From NCBI GenBank assembly GCA_900752215.1, contig CAADUO010000030.1, forward strand, positions 1 to 64,000: a stretch of 64,000 nucleotides of DNA. Direction: 5' to 3'. Positions within the stretch are counted from its first letter, which is position 1, and every line of letters begins with the position of its first letter. The notes below the pieces were generated by a model. It was not told where the DNA came from and did no database searches. It worked only from the letters and a program-made list of their open reading frames with translations. This DNA is from an uncultured Collinsella sp. (GTDB taxonomy: Bacteria > Actinomycetota > Coriobacteriia > Coriobacteriales > Coriobacteriaceae). Of the stretch, positions 16,016 to 24,021 are shown piece after piece. The translations under genes were made by a program, and so were the position numbers.

Positions 16016-16987
16016 ATGAAGCTTTCTAAGATTGCGGCCCTGTTTATGGTGCCGGTATTGGCCTTGTGCCTTGTGGCATGTTCGGCGCCCGGTGGCAATG
16101 CGAGCGAATCTGCGAGCTCCGATCCTATGATCGCAGAACTCACTGCGCAGAAGCCGGCCAATGCCGACGAGGCCGCCGAGCTGTATGCGAAGCTCATGCA
16201 GAAGGAGAACGAGATCTTTTCGAGTGATAACGCGCTGTGGGAAAAGGTATTCAATGCGGCAAATAAAGACTCGACAATGATTGAGGACGGCAGCAATTAC
16301 GGCGATTTTCTGCTCAAGACCATCGACGGTGCCAAGGATGAGTTCACGGCGGATGAGCTTAAGACACTCAAGGCCGGTGCACAGCAGATCAAGGAGATCG
16401 AGGACAAGCTCGAGAGCTTGGAGAAGGAGTTCCCCGGCTGTGGAAGCACGCCGAGCGCAGGCGAGAGCGTCGACGCTTCGGCCGCTGGCATGACGGCCGG
16501 TGCCAATGCTTCGAGCGAGGCGACGAAGTTCCCCAGCTTTACGGGCAAGGACCTGGATGGCAACGACGTGAACAGCGACGAGCTGTTCTCTAAGAACAAG
16601 GTCACCGTCATGAACTTCTGGTTCACTACTTGCAAGCCGTGCGTGGGCGAGCTGGGCGACCTTGAGGACCTGAATAAGGAGCTTGCCAAGAAGGGCGGAC
16701 AGGTCGTGGGCGTCAATTCCTTTACGCTCGATGGCAACAAGGGCGAGATTGCAGATGCCAAGGACGTGCTGAGCAAGAAGGGCGTGACATATAAGAACAT
16801 CTGGTTCAAGTCGGATAGCGAGGCCGGTAAGTTTACGTCAAATCTGTTCTCGTTCCCGACAACGTATGTCATCGATCAGAATGGCAACATCGTAGGGGAT
16901 CCAATCGTGGGAGCTATCAGCTCCGCCGAGCAGCGCGCAGCACTCAACAAACTTATCGACCAGGCGATTGCGAATAGCGAGCAGTAG
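16016..16987 (+). CDS. TlpA/ResA-like thioredoxin-fold lipoprotein
   Basis: A signal peptide ends in the lipobox LVAC (lipidated Cys22). A helical region (about 35-150) rich in Glu and Lys precedes a thioredoxin domain (about 170-320) with the active-site pair Cys206-Cys209 in FWFTTCKPC and the cis-proline strand SFPTTYVID. It would act as an extracytoplasmic disulfide reductase or oxidase. GGAGG lies seven bases before the ATG at 16016; the ATG at 16010 is too close to it. It is the third gene of the redox module and probably draws electrons from the neighbouring Fe-S membrane protein. The client proteins are unknown. Confidence 0.85.
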   Translation: MKLSKIAALFMVPVLALCLVACSAPGGNASESASSDPMIAELTAQKPANADEAAELYAKLMQKENEIFSSDNALWEKVFNAANKDSTMIEDGSNYGDFLLKTIDGAKDEFTADELKTLKAGAQQIKEIEDKLESLEKEFPGCGSTPSAGESVDASAAGMTAGANASSEATKFPSFTGKDLDGNDVNSDELFSKNKVTVMNFWFTTCKPCVGELGDLEDLNKELAKKGGQVVGVNSFTLDGNKGEIADAKDVLSKKGVTYKNIWFKSDSEAGKFTSNLFSFPTTYVIDQNGNIVGDPIVGAISSAEQRAALNKLIDQAIANSEQ

Positions 16988-17066
16988 GAAACGCGTAAAG
17001 CATAGCGAGGATCGTGTGTCGCTGTGCGAAGTAGTCCGCTACCTTTCAAGATAAGCTCCACCATAT

Positions 17067-17094
17067 AGAGGTCCCGCTCGGGACCTCTTCTTTT
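17067..17094 (+). terminator. Rho-independent terminator of the redox module
   Basis: AGAGGTCCC (17067-17075) pairs with GGGACCTCT (17080-17088) around a 4-base loop and is followed by TCTTTT. Confidence 0.8.
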
Positions 17095-17241
17095 GGGCGC
17101 CGTCCCGTTCGTTTTTTTGGCGCGGTTCATTACATTCCTCATTGGCGCTGGTAAAAAATGGGGATAGAGTAGGACAAACGCGTCGAATACGAACGGCGGA
17201 GGAGAGCGGGCAGGGTGCCTGCGCAGGAGAGGTTGCCGTCC

Positions 17242-20200
17242 ATGCTGGAGCTCAAAGGTATTTGCAAAAGGTACGTCACGCAGTCGTTTACGCAGGTGGC
17301 GCTCGATAACGTGAGCCTGGCTTTTCGCGATAACGAGTTCGTGGCCATTCTGGGTCCCTCGGGCTCGGGCAAAACTACGATGCTCAACGTTATCGGCGGA
17401 CTCGACCACTTTGACTCGGGCGACCTGCTGATCGATGACATCTCGACCAAGGACTTTCACGATCGCGATTGGGATGCCTATCGCAACAACCGCATCGGCT
17501 TTGTGTTCCAGAGCTATAACCTCATTCCGCATCAGACCATTTTGGAAAACGTGGAGCTGGCGCTTACGCTCACGGGCGTGGGACACGCCGAGCGCCGTCA
17601 GCGTGCGCGCGAGGCGTTGGAGAAAGTCGGCCTGGGCGAGCACGTTAACAAGCGCCCGAGCCAGCTTTCGGGCGGGCAGATGCAACGTGTGGCCATCGCC
17701 CGCGCCCTGATCAACGATCCCGAGATTGTGCTGGCCGACGAGCCTACCGGGGCCTTGGACTCAACGACGTCCGTGCAGGTCATGGATTTGCTCAAGGACG
17801 TTGCGCGCGACCGCCTGGTCATCATGGTCACGCACAATCCCGACCTGGCGTACCAGTACGCCACGCGTATCGTCAACCTGGCAGACGGCAAGATCACCGA
17901 CGATTCCGATCCTTTTGATGTTGCCAAGGCCACGCGTCGCGAGGCCAAGCCTACGCGCAAAACCTCGATGAGCTTTGTGACGGCGCTGGGGCTTTCTGCC
18001 CGAAACCTCATGACCAAAAAGGGTCGTACGGCCATGACTGCCTTTGCGGGCTCGATTGGCATTATCGGTATCGCGGCGATTCTGGCGCTGTCCAACGGCG
18101 TAAACGGCTACATCAAAAAGGTCGAGGAGGATACGCTCTCGAGCTACCCGCTCACCATTTCCAAGCAGGATTACGACCTGTCGTCCATGATGGGCGGACA
18201 GGGGGCTGCGGATGACGATATGTCCAAGAGCGAGGATTCGTCCGACGACGGTACCGACGGCAAGGCTCAGGGAACCGATAAGATTCCCGTGGTCACGGCC
18301 GTAAAGGATATGTTTGCGAGCGTTAAGTCCAATGACATGACGAGCTTCAAGGCATGGCTCGATGCCGGTGGCGACGGCATCGATAAAGAGGTCAATGCCA
18401 TCCAGTACGGTTATGGCGTGACGCCGGTTGTCTATCGTGCCGGCAAGGGCGATGAGAAGCCTGTCCGGCTGGTGCCCAACGCCATGACCGAGGCCATGAG
18501 CGGCGGCGCGAGTTCGGCGGCGACGGTGAGCATGGAATCCATGGGGACCTCGGTTTTTAACGAGATGATCGACGACCAGGGCCTGCTCGACAGCCAGTAC
18601 GATGTCGTCGCCGGCCATTGGCCTACGTCTGCTAACGAAGCCGTGATGGTGCTTTCGAGCCGCGGCACGGTGGGCGATTACACGCTCTACAGCATCGGCG
18701 CGCTGGATATCAATGAGCTTAACAATCTGGTAAACAGTGCTATGACGGCTGACGGTAAGATCGAGACGCCCGCGACCGGCTCCGACTTTACCTACGACGA
18801 TGCGCTGTCCACGACGTTTAAGGTGCTGTCGCCGGCCGATGCCTATCGCAAAAACGAAGAGACAGGCATGTGGACCGACATGTCTGGCGACGCCGACTTT
18901 ATGACGGCCAAGGTTGCCAACGGTATTGACGTGCGCATTGTGGGCGTGGTGCGACCTAACGAGACGGCCAATGCGAGCGCATTGACCCCGGGCATTGCCT
19001 ATACGCATGCACTAACTCGTCAGCTTATGGAGCGCGCCGCCGATTCGCAGATTGTGCAGGAGCAACTTGCCCGCCCCGAGATGGATGTCTTTACGGGCAA
19101 GTCTTTCGATGAACTGCAGGGCGAGGCCAAGCAAGACGTGGATCTGGGCAGCATGTTTAGTGTGGACGAGGCGGCGCTCAAGAGCGCGTTCTCGTTTGAT
19201 GCGTCTGCACTCTCGGGTGCGGCCGGCGGTATGGACCTGTCGGGTCTTGACTTGTCCGGGTTGGATATCGACCTTTCGGGTGTTGGGAAGGACATCGACT
19301 TCAGCGACATTATGGCAAAAGCACCGGCCCCAGATTTCTCGGGCATCTTTGAAGGTCTGGAGCTCACGCCCGAGCAAATGCAGCAGGTGGGAACGCTAGC
19401 CAACCAGCTGTTTGAGGGCTTTTTGCAGTCTGATCAGTTTAGGGCGCTGTCACCCGAAGATCTTAAAGACGCGTCAAAGCTCGCTGCCGCATTCTCGACG
19501 TATCTTGAGAATGATACTGCGGCCCAGCAAATCCTGGCCCAGCTCAAAGCGCTCGGCGGCGATGCTCTGGCCGAGCGCCTGCAGCAGGCGATGACCGACT
19601 ATGTCCAAAAGCAGCTGGCTCCGTATCTGCAGCAGGCTATGGATCAGGTGACGAAGACGATCAGCGATCAGATTGCGGCGACGGTGTCAGCTCAGCTCAA
19701 GGCAGGCGCGGCAGGGCTCATGGACCAGATGGCGACGCAGGTGTCTTCGAGTTTTGCTAACCTGGCAAGCGCCATGCACGTGGATGCGAGCGCCTTTGCC
19801 CGTGCCATTCACTTCAACATGGACGCCGAGGACCTGAGCTCGCTCATGATGAGCTATGCCAAGGCGTCGAAGCTCACCTACGACAACAATCTGACCACGT
19901 TGGGCTATGCGGACGAGGCGGACCCCATCTCGGTCAAGATTTTCCCACGTGACTTTGAGGCCAAGGAGCGCGTACTCGATCACATCGATGCGTATAACAA
20001 GCAGGTCAAAGCCGCCGGCCACGATGATCGGGCAATTTCGTACACCGACTACATGGGCATCATTATGGGTTCGGTGACCGACATTGTGAACACCATCAGC
20101 TTGGTGCTCATCGCATTCGTGAGTATCAGCCTGGTGGTGAGCTCCATCATGATCGGCATCATCACGTACATCAGCGTGCTGGAGCGTAAAAAGGAGATTG

Positions 20201-20496
20201 GCATCCTGCGTGCGATTGGCGCGTCGAAGCGTAACGTGGCAAACGTGTTCAACGCCGAGACCTTTATCGAGGGCCTCATTGCCGGCGTCTTTGCCATTGT
20301 CGTCGTGGTGGCCGTGAGCTTCCCGGTTAATACCTGGGCGCTTACTGCCAAACAGGTACCCAATCTGATGAGCCTGCCCGTGCAGGATGCGCTGGTGCTC
20401 ATTGCAATTTCGGTGCTGCTGACGGTTGTCGCTGGCCTGCTGCCGGCCCGTAGCGCGTCCAGGAAGGATCCCGTGGAGGCCCTGCGCTCCGAATAA
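17242..20496 (+). CDS. MacB-like ABC transporter, ATPase fused to FtsX-type permease
   Basis: This 1084-residue protein fuses an ABC ATPase (about residues 1-225) to a FtsX/MacB permease. The ATPase has Walker A GPSGSGKTT, signature LSGGQMQRVAIA and Walker B IVLADEPTGALD. A first membrane helix (about 270) is followed by an extracellular region of nearly 650 residues. Three C-terminal helices (about 940-1070) include the family motif ERKKEIGILRAIGAS. The extracellular region holds a short DLSGLDLSGLDIDLSG repeat and a long helical, coiled-coil-like part. MacB-type proteins drive conformational work on extracytoplasmic substrates rather than classic transport; the substrate here is unknown. 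The ATG at 17242 follows AGGAGAGG. The gene stands alone. Confidence 0.85.
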   Translation: MLELKGICKRYVTQSFTQVALDNVSLAFRDNEFVAILGPSGSGKTTMLNVIGGLDHFDSGDLLIDDISTKDFHDRDWDAYRNNRIGFVFQSYNLIPHQTILENVELALTLTGVGHAERRQRAREALEKVGLGEHVNKRPSQLSGGQMQRVAIARALINDPEIVLADEPTGALDSTTSVQVMDLLKDVARDRLVIMVTHNPDLAYQYATRIVNLADGKITDDSDPFDVAKATRREAKPTRKTSMSFVTALGLSARNLMTKKGRTAMTAFAGSIGIIGIAAILALSNGVNGYIKKVEEDTLSSYPLTISKQDYDLSSMMGGQGAADDDMSKSEDSSDDGTDGKAQGTDKIPVVTAVKDMFASVKSNDMTSFKAWLDAGGDGIDKEVNAIQYGYGVTPVVYRAGKGDEKPVRLVPNAMTEAMSGGASSAATVSMESMGTSVFNEMIDDQGLLDSQYDVVAGHWPTSANEAVMVLSSRGTVGDYTLYSIGALDINELNNLVNSAMTADGKIETPATGSDFTYDDALSTTFKVLSPADAYRKNEETGMWTDMSGDADFMTAKVANGIDVRIVGVVRPNETANASALTPGIAYTHALTRQLMERAADSQIVQEQLARPEMDVFTGKSFDELQGEAKQDVDLGSMFSVDEAALKSAFSFDASALSGAAGGMDLSGLDLSGLDIDLSGVGKDIDFSDIMAKAPAPDFSGIFEGLELTPEQMQQVGTLANQLFEGFLQSDQFRALSPEDLKDASKLAAAFSTYLENDTAAQQILAQLKALGGDALAERLQQAMTDYVQKQLAPYLQQAMDQVTKTISDQIAATVSAQLKAGAAGLMDQMATQVSSSFANLASAMHVDASAFARAIHFNMDAEDLSSLMMSYAKASKLTYDNNLTTLGYADEADPISVKIFPRDFEAKERVLDHIDAYNKQVKAAGHDDRAISYTDYMGIIMGSVTDIVNTISLVLIAFVSISLVVSSIMIGIITYISVLERKKEIGILRAIGASKRNVANVFNAETFIEGLIAGVFAIVVVVAVSFPVNTWALTAKQVPNLMSLPVQDALVLIAISVLLTVVAGLLPARSASRKDPVEALRSE

Positions 20497-20527
20497 TGTG
20501 ACAAAGGGGCAGTCCCTTTGCCACGTT
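20495..20527. repeat. Palindromic intergenic element, family A copy 1
   Basis: AATGTGACAAAGGG (20495-20508) is inverted at 20514-20527 with two mismatches around a GCAGT loop. It overlaps the ABC gene's stop. A second, perfect copy is at 56366-56400. It may serve as a terminator, but there is no T tract. Confidence 0.6.
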
Positions 20528-20549
20528 CGTTGATATGAGAGAAGAGTAG

Positions 20550-21503
20550 ATGATTCTATCGTTGGCCCCTATGGAGGGGATTACCGGGCATGTGTTCCGT
20601 CGCGTGCATGCGGAGTGCTTCGGTGCACTCGATTGCTATTACACGCCGTTTTTGCCGCCGCCGCGGGTGGGAAACCGCTTTGGCGGCAAGGCGTTTAAGG
20701 AGATCGATCCTGCCAACAACCAGGGGCTCAACGTAGTGCCCCAGCTCATGTCCAAGAACGCGGACGAGTTTGTGTGGGCGGCACAGGTGCTCGCCGACAT
20801 GGGATACCGTGAGGTCAATCTTAACCTTGGCTGCCCCTCGGGAACGGTTGTCGCCAAGGGCAAGGGCTCGGGTTTCTTGCGCAATCTCGACGAGCTCGAG
20901 GCGTTCTTAAACGATGTGTGCGAGCGGTCGCCGTTGCCGGTATCGGTCAAAACTAGGCTGGGGCTCGAGGACGACGACGAGTATGAGCGCGTGCTCGATC
21001 TGTATTGCCGCATGCCGCTGACAGAGCTAATCGTGCATCCGCGTGTGCAAAAGGACCGCTATACGGGCTCGCCGCGCAAGGAGTTCTATGGCGAGACGCT
21101 GGAGCGTGCGCCGTTTCCGGTCGCCTACAACGGCGACATTTTTGATCTTGAGGATATGGATGCGCTGGTGGAGGCCTATCCCGGGACACGCCATGTGATG
21201 CTGGGGCGTGGCTTGCTCGCGAATCCCGCGCTCGCTCGCATGGTCAAGGGCGGCCCTGCTGCAACGGCTGCTGAGCTGCAGCGCTTCCACGACACGCTGT
21301 TTGCGGCCTATGCGGACGAGATCGGCGGTAACGCGGTTTTTCGCATGAAGGAGTGGTGGTTCTACGCCAAGTGCGCTTTCGCCGATCCTGCTACTGTTCA
21401 CAAGCTCGTACGCAAGACCAAAAAGGTCGACGAATACCGCGCTGCCGTCGATCGTGTCTTTCGCGAACAGCCGCTCGCGCCCGTTGCCCGCTTTCGCGGC
21501 TAG
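20550..21503 (+). CDS. tRNA-dihydrouridine synthase family protein
   Basis: The 317-residue TIM-barrel flavoprotein reduces uridines in tRNA to dihydrouridine. The N-terminus has the family signature LAPMEGITGHVFR. The catalytic cysteine lies in NLNLGCPSG, followed by KGKGSGFLRN. The FMN/tRNA-contact block HPRVQKDRYTG is also conserved. Near the C-terminus FRMKEWWFYAK belongs to the helical domain. The variant KGKGSGF in place of the common KxGxGAxL assigns it to the less characterised Dus branch of Gram-positive anaerobes. The ribosome site (AGAAGAG) is weak but well placed. Confidence 0.88.
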   Translation: MILSLAPMEGITGHVFRRVHAECFGALDCYYTPFLPPPRVGNRFGGKAFKEIDPANNQGLNVVPQLMSKNADEFVWAAQVLADMGYREVNLNLGCPSGTVVAKGKGSGFLRNLDELEAFLNDVCERSPLPVSVKTRLGLEDDDEYERVLDLYCRMPLTELIVHPRVQKDRYTGSPRKEFYGETLERAPFPVAYNGDIFDLEDMDALVEAYPGTRHVMLGRGLLANPALARMVKGGPAATAAELQRFHDTLFAAYADEIGGNAVFRMKEWWFYAKCAFADPATVHKLVRKTKKVDEYRAAVDRVFREQPLAPVARFRG

Positions 21504-21512
21504 TTAGTCATC

Positions 21513-21552
21513 GGGGACGTTCTTTAACGACTAGTCATTTAAGAACGTCCCC
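21513..21552. repeat. Palindromic intergenic element, family B copy 1
   Basis: GGGGACGTTCTT (21513-21524) is perfectly inverted at 21541-21552, with the loop containing ACGACTAGTCAT. It begins 9 bases after the dus stop. A longer copy lies at 46873-46930, and a fragment (AAGAACGTCC, 22264-22273) lies in the same island. Confidence 0.65.
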
Positions 21553-21567
21553 AACGAGTATGTTGAA

Positions 21568-21637
21568 AAAAGCTGTACGCCAGCATCCGAAGATGTCGAA
21601 AAATGTCGACTTTGGATGCTGGCGTACATGTTTGGGT
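21568..21637. repeat. 70-bp palindromic element, family C copy 1
   Basis: The core arms at 21575-21592 and 21610-21627 form a hairpin of about 18 base pairs (one mismatch) around a 17-base loop. The whole 70-base unit recurs at 22650-22719 with a single base difference. Confidence 0.75.
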
Positions 21638-21655
21638 TCGGCGGGGGGGCGGGGC

Positions 21656-21922
21656 CTAGGCAATCATTGCATCAAGTGTTATGAGTTCCCTGAGCCGTTC
21701 CGTGCGCGTTTGCCCATGGCGTTTGGCTCTTTCGTCAAACGCCTCAAGAACCGATTCGCCCACACGTGCCGACAAGACAGCGCTCGGCTCATCAGAGATC
21801 GGCGGCCTTCCCAGCTTAACGGTGCGGCCTTTCGGCCATTCATCTTTTTCGTAAGCTTCCGCGGCTTTCTCTAACTCTCCAGGGGCAAATCCCATCATTT
21901 TTTCAAGCTGCTCAGCATTCAT
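21656..21922 (-). CDS. Ribbon-helix-helix antitoxin-like protein (orphan)
   Basis: This 88-residue acidic protein starts at ATG 21922, preceded by AGGAGG. The C-terminal half has the pattern of a CopG/BrnA-type ribbon-helix-helix fold (VLSARVGESVLEAFDERAKR then TRTERLRELI). Such proteins are usually antitoxins that bind their own promoter. The N-terminal part with AYEKDEWPKG is typical of the toxin-neutralising extension. I find no toxin ORF on either side: downstream is a repeat and upstream is 750 bases of non-coding sequence. It may be an orphan remnant or a stand-alone regulator. Its promoter (TTGTAT-N17-TATACA) overlaps paired TTTTGTAKAC repeats suitable as operators. Confidence 0.65.
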   Translation of the reverse strand: MNAEQLEKMMGFAPGELEKAAEAYEKDEWPKGRTVKLGRPPISDEPSAVLSARVGESVLEAFDERAKRHGQTRTERLRELITLDAMIA

Positions 21923-21977
21923 AGCGCCTCCTATCGATCGACATAATGTCGAATGCTGGTTCTCGGATTCCCTTTTT

Positions 21978-22006
21978 TGTATACAGTTTTGTAGACAAAA
22001 ATACAA
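21978..22006 (-). promoter_or_regulatory. Promoter and operator-like repeats of the antitoxin-like gene
   Basis: On the minus strand TTGTAT (22006-22001) and TATACA (21983-21978) are 17 bases apart. The plus strand shows two related copies, TTTTGTATAC and TTTTGTAGAC, across the same bases, consistent with autoregulation by a ribbon-helix-helix dimer. Confidence 0.45.
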
Positions 22007-22320
22007 GCAGTTTATCAGGTTAATTAGCTTGTTTTGATCCGCCTGCTCGATAGGAAATGAGCATTGACGGCTTCGATACTCCTTTGCTTTTCAGCTTGGA
22101 ATTTGGATGCTCGTTGAACTTCCGGAGGGGAGCGTTTTATTAAGCTATCGAGATTCTGGGCAGGAGCTCTCACCGGTCTTCGATAGTGGGACCAGCTTAA
22201 TTTGCGACACAGTGTGTCACGAATTGGAGTAGTCGTTGGGTGTCCTTCAATGGCTAGTCATACAAGAACGTCCAAGTGCCGGATTTTGTCATTTAGAGTC
22301 GTCCCTAACGACTATTCTGG

Positions 22321-22561
22321 AGGGTCGTGGTCAAAAAAGGGCAAATATGAGTATTGTTGCCATTGTGGTTGCATTAATTTTGCTATAAAAAGTAGCTCCT
22401 GATGAGATTTGTTCCCATTAGGGCAACTTTTATTGAACATATGAGGAGAAATAGTGTCATCTGTGGGCGCATGGGACGTCGAATAGTTCCTGAAATGATC
22501 AAAATCGCTGCTACTAAACAGGTAGCAGTACTCATATTTGCCCTTTTTTGACCACAGCCCT
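22321..22561. repeat. Inverted 36-bp repeats bounding 240 bp (MITE-like, family D)
   Basis: The 36 bases at 22321-22356 and the reverse complement of 22526-22561 agree at 33 positions, sharing the core GTGGTCAAAAAAGGGCAAAT. The enclosed 169 bases encode nothing. The arrangement resembles a miniature inverted-repeat element, but I do not see a clear target duplication. Two convergent copies of a solo repeat are an alternative. Confidence 0.55.
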
Positions 22562-22649
22562 CTCGGAAACTCTTTCCCGAGGCATCAAACAGCCATAATC
22601 CAAAGGTCGCCTCAAACAATTTGCCGGTTAAGAGCGTCCATGGCTACCC

Positions 22650-22719
22650 AAAAGCTGTACGCCAGCATCCAAAGATGTCGAAAAATGTCGACTTTGGATG
22701 CTGGCGTACATGTTTGGGT
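22650..22719. repeat. 70-bp palindromic element, family C copy 2
   Basis: It is identical to 21568-21637 except for one base. Its arms GTACGCCAGCATCCAAAG (22657-22674) and 22692-22709 pair perfectly. It lies just downstream of the glutaredoxin gene's stop. Confidence 0.75.
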
Positions 22720-22755
22720 CGTATGGGTTGGGGCGAGTCGGTCGCAACGCGAGTG

Positions 22756-23001
22756 CTAGAGCAGGTTCTCCTGTACCCATGCGATGATGTCACTCGATTC
22801 GTAGAGTGGCTTGCCGTCGATGAACAGGCAGGGAACCTGGCGCTTTCCGCCGACGGCGATGAGTGTCTGTTCGGCATCGGAGTCGGTTGAGATGTTGCGC
22901 TCGGGAATGGTCACGCCGTTATCGGCCAGAAAGCGCTTGACCTTTATGCAATACGGGCAGCCGGTCATAACGTAGAGCACGAGCTCATGATTAGTAGCCA
23001 T
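22756..23001 (-). CDS. Glutaredoxin-family protein
   Basis: The 81-residue protein has the classical dithiol active site CPYC (MTGCPYCIKVKRFL), the cis-Pro strand QVPCLFIDG and the glutathione/thiol-contact block ESSDIIAW. It would reduce protein disulfides or, in organisms without glutathione, act as an NrdH-like or mycoredoxin-like reductant. The ATG at 23001 has GGAG upstream; an earlier in-frame start adds a poorly conserved extension. It is adjacent to, and on the same strand as, the XRE/TipAS regulator. Confidence 0.88.
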   Translation of the reverse strand: MATNHELVLYVMTGCPYCIKVKRFLADNGVTIPERNISTDSDAEQTLIAVGGKRQVPCLFIDGKPLYESSDIIAWVQENLL

Positions 23002-23052
23002 GGGTCTCCAATCGGTTGAGGTTTCGATTGAAATACCCAAAGCAGCCGCGGC

Positions 23053-23880
23053 CTATGCGCGCGTCAACGACGACTCGATGGCCTGGACCAGAAACGCCGT
23101 GGCTCCGGTGCCGCAGGGCTTGTCGTAGTGGTCAACAAAGCGCTGATCGGCAAGATAGCCGTGGGCGAGGCCCAGGTATGCTTCGTCTTGGGGCTCGTGT
23201 CCCCAGTTAAGGGCAATCCATCGACGGTGCATTGCGACAAGTTTGTGGGCCTCGTTGCTCTCTGGGTCGCCAATGCCCATGGCAATCGAAAGCTGGCCCA
23301 GAACAGCGCGTTCAAGTTCCTTCATGTCGTTCCATGTCTCGGGGTCCATGTCCAGCAGCGCTTCATTTGCTGCATCGATAGCCTCATCGCCATAGCGTGC
23401 CCGCGCTTCGGCGCCGTAGCGCTCCTCGTTTTCCTGCACGGTGCGCCAGCGCTCCAGTTGCGGCAGGACGGCGCCCATGAGCGAGACGGCTTCGTCGAGC
23501 GACATGCCGGTGTTTTGCGCCAGCCGCGGGGCGCAATCCTCAATCATCGCCTCCATGGTGGTGTCGTAGGTGTACTTGCCGTGGTCGTAGCACCACTTGC
23601 AGTAATGGTCGGTCGTGGCGCCCGTGGCATCGGTGCCGCAGTCGTCGGGCGTGAGTATCATGCCGCAGCTCTGGCAATAATGCTCGGGCATTTCGAGCAG
23701 GTGGGACAACGGCTCTCCGGTTACGGCGGCAATGAGCTTCATCATGTCGATGCCCGGGGTGACCTCGTCGCGCTCCCAACGGCTGACGGCTTGGCGTGTG
23801 ACGAAGAGTTTGGCGGCGAGCTGCTCTTGGGTAAGGTGATGGGCGCGACGGATGGCAATGAGCTTTTCTGCAAAGGCCAT
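23053..23880 (-). CDS. XRE regulator with zinc-ribbon and TipAS domains
   Basis: Three modules are visible in 275 residues. Residues 1-60 form an XRE helix-turn-helix (LTQEQLAAKLFVTRQAVSRW). Residues 65-105 form a zinc ribbon with cysteine pairs CQSC and CKWC. Residues about 135-270 form a TipAS domain (NEALLDMDPETW, HRRWIALNW, YLADQRFVDHYD). TipAS domains trap thiopeptide-type antibiotics or other ligands in MerR-family TipAL; here the DNA-binding part is XRE rather than MerR. The protein is likely a ligand-responsive regulator, perhaps of itself or the adjacent glutaredoxin. SD CTCC(T) on the plus strand corresponds to AGGAG upstream of the ATG at 23880. The ligand is unknown. Confidence 0.82.
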   Translation of the reverse strand: MAFAEKLIAIRRAHHLTQEQLAAKLFVTRQAVSRWERDEVTPGIDMMKLIAAVTGEPLSHLLEMPEHYCQSCGMILTPDDCGTDATGATTDHYCKWCYDHGKYTYDTTMEAMIEDCAPRLAQNTGMSLDEAVSLMGAVLPQLERWRTVQENEERYGAEARARYGDEAIDAANEALLDMDPETWNDMKELERAVLGQLSIAMGIGDPESNEAHKLVAMHRRWIALNWGHEPQDEAYLGLAHGYLADQRFVDHYDKPCGTGATAFLVQAIESSLTRA

Positions 23881-24008
23881 AGTGGCTCCTTTCTGCTGGT
23901 TGATGGCTTAAGCATACGCGGCGGCAGGCGCCCTTCCAAGCAACCGTTGGTTGCACGACAGGAGTCCACGGCGAAGAATTGCGCGCAACGCCCCACGCCT
24001 CCATGCCG

Positions 24009-24014
24009 TACAAT
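24009..24014 (+). promoter_or_regulatory. -10 element (TACAAT) for a leaderless trmO-like gene
   Basis: TACAAT ends seven bases before the ATG at 24022, so the transcript would begin at or next to the start codon. No ribosome binding site is present. This is the geometry of leaderless genes, which are common in Actinobacteria. Confidence 0.5.
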
Positions 24015-24021
24015 GACCGGC

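Larger units (their letters stand above)
22007..22755. other. Non-coding island with repeats
   Basis: About 750 bases carry no reading frame I can support. The stretch holds a partial family B fragment (22264-22273), a pair of inverted 36-base repeats (22321-22356 and 22526-22561) and the second family C element (22650-22719). Base composition appears more AT-rich than the flanks. I see no other structure between 22007 and 22260. Confidence 0.6.
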
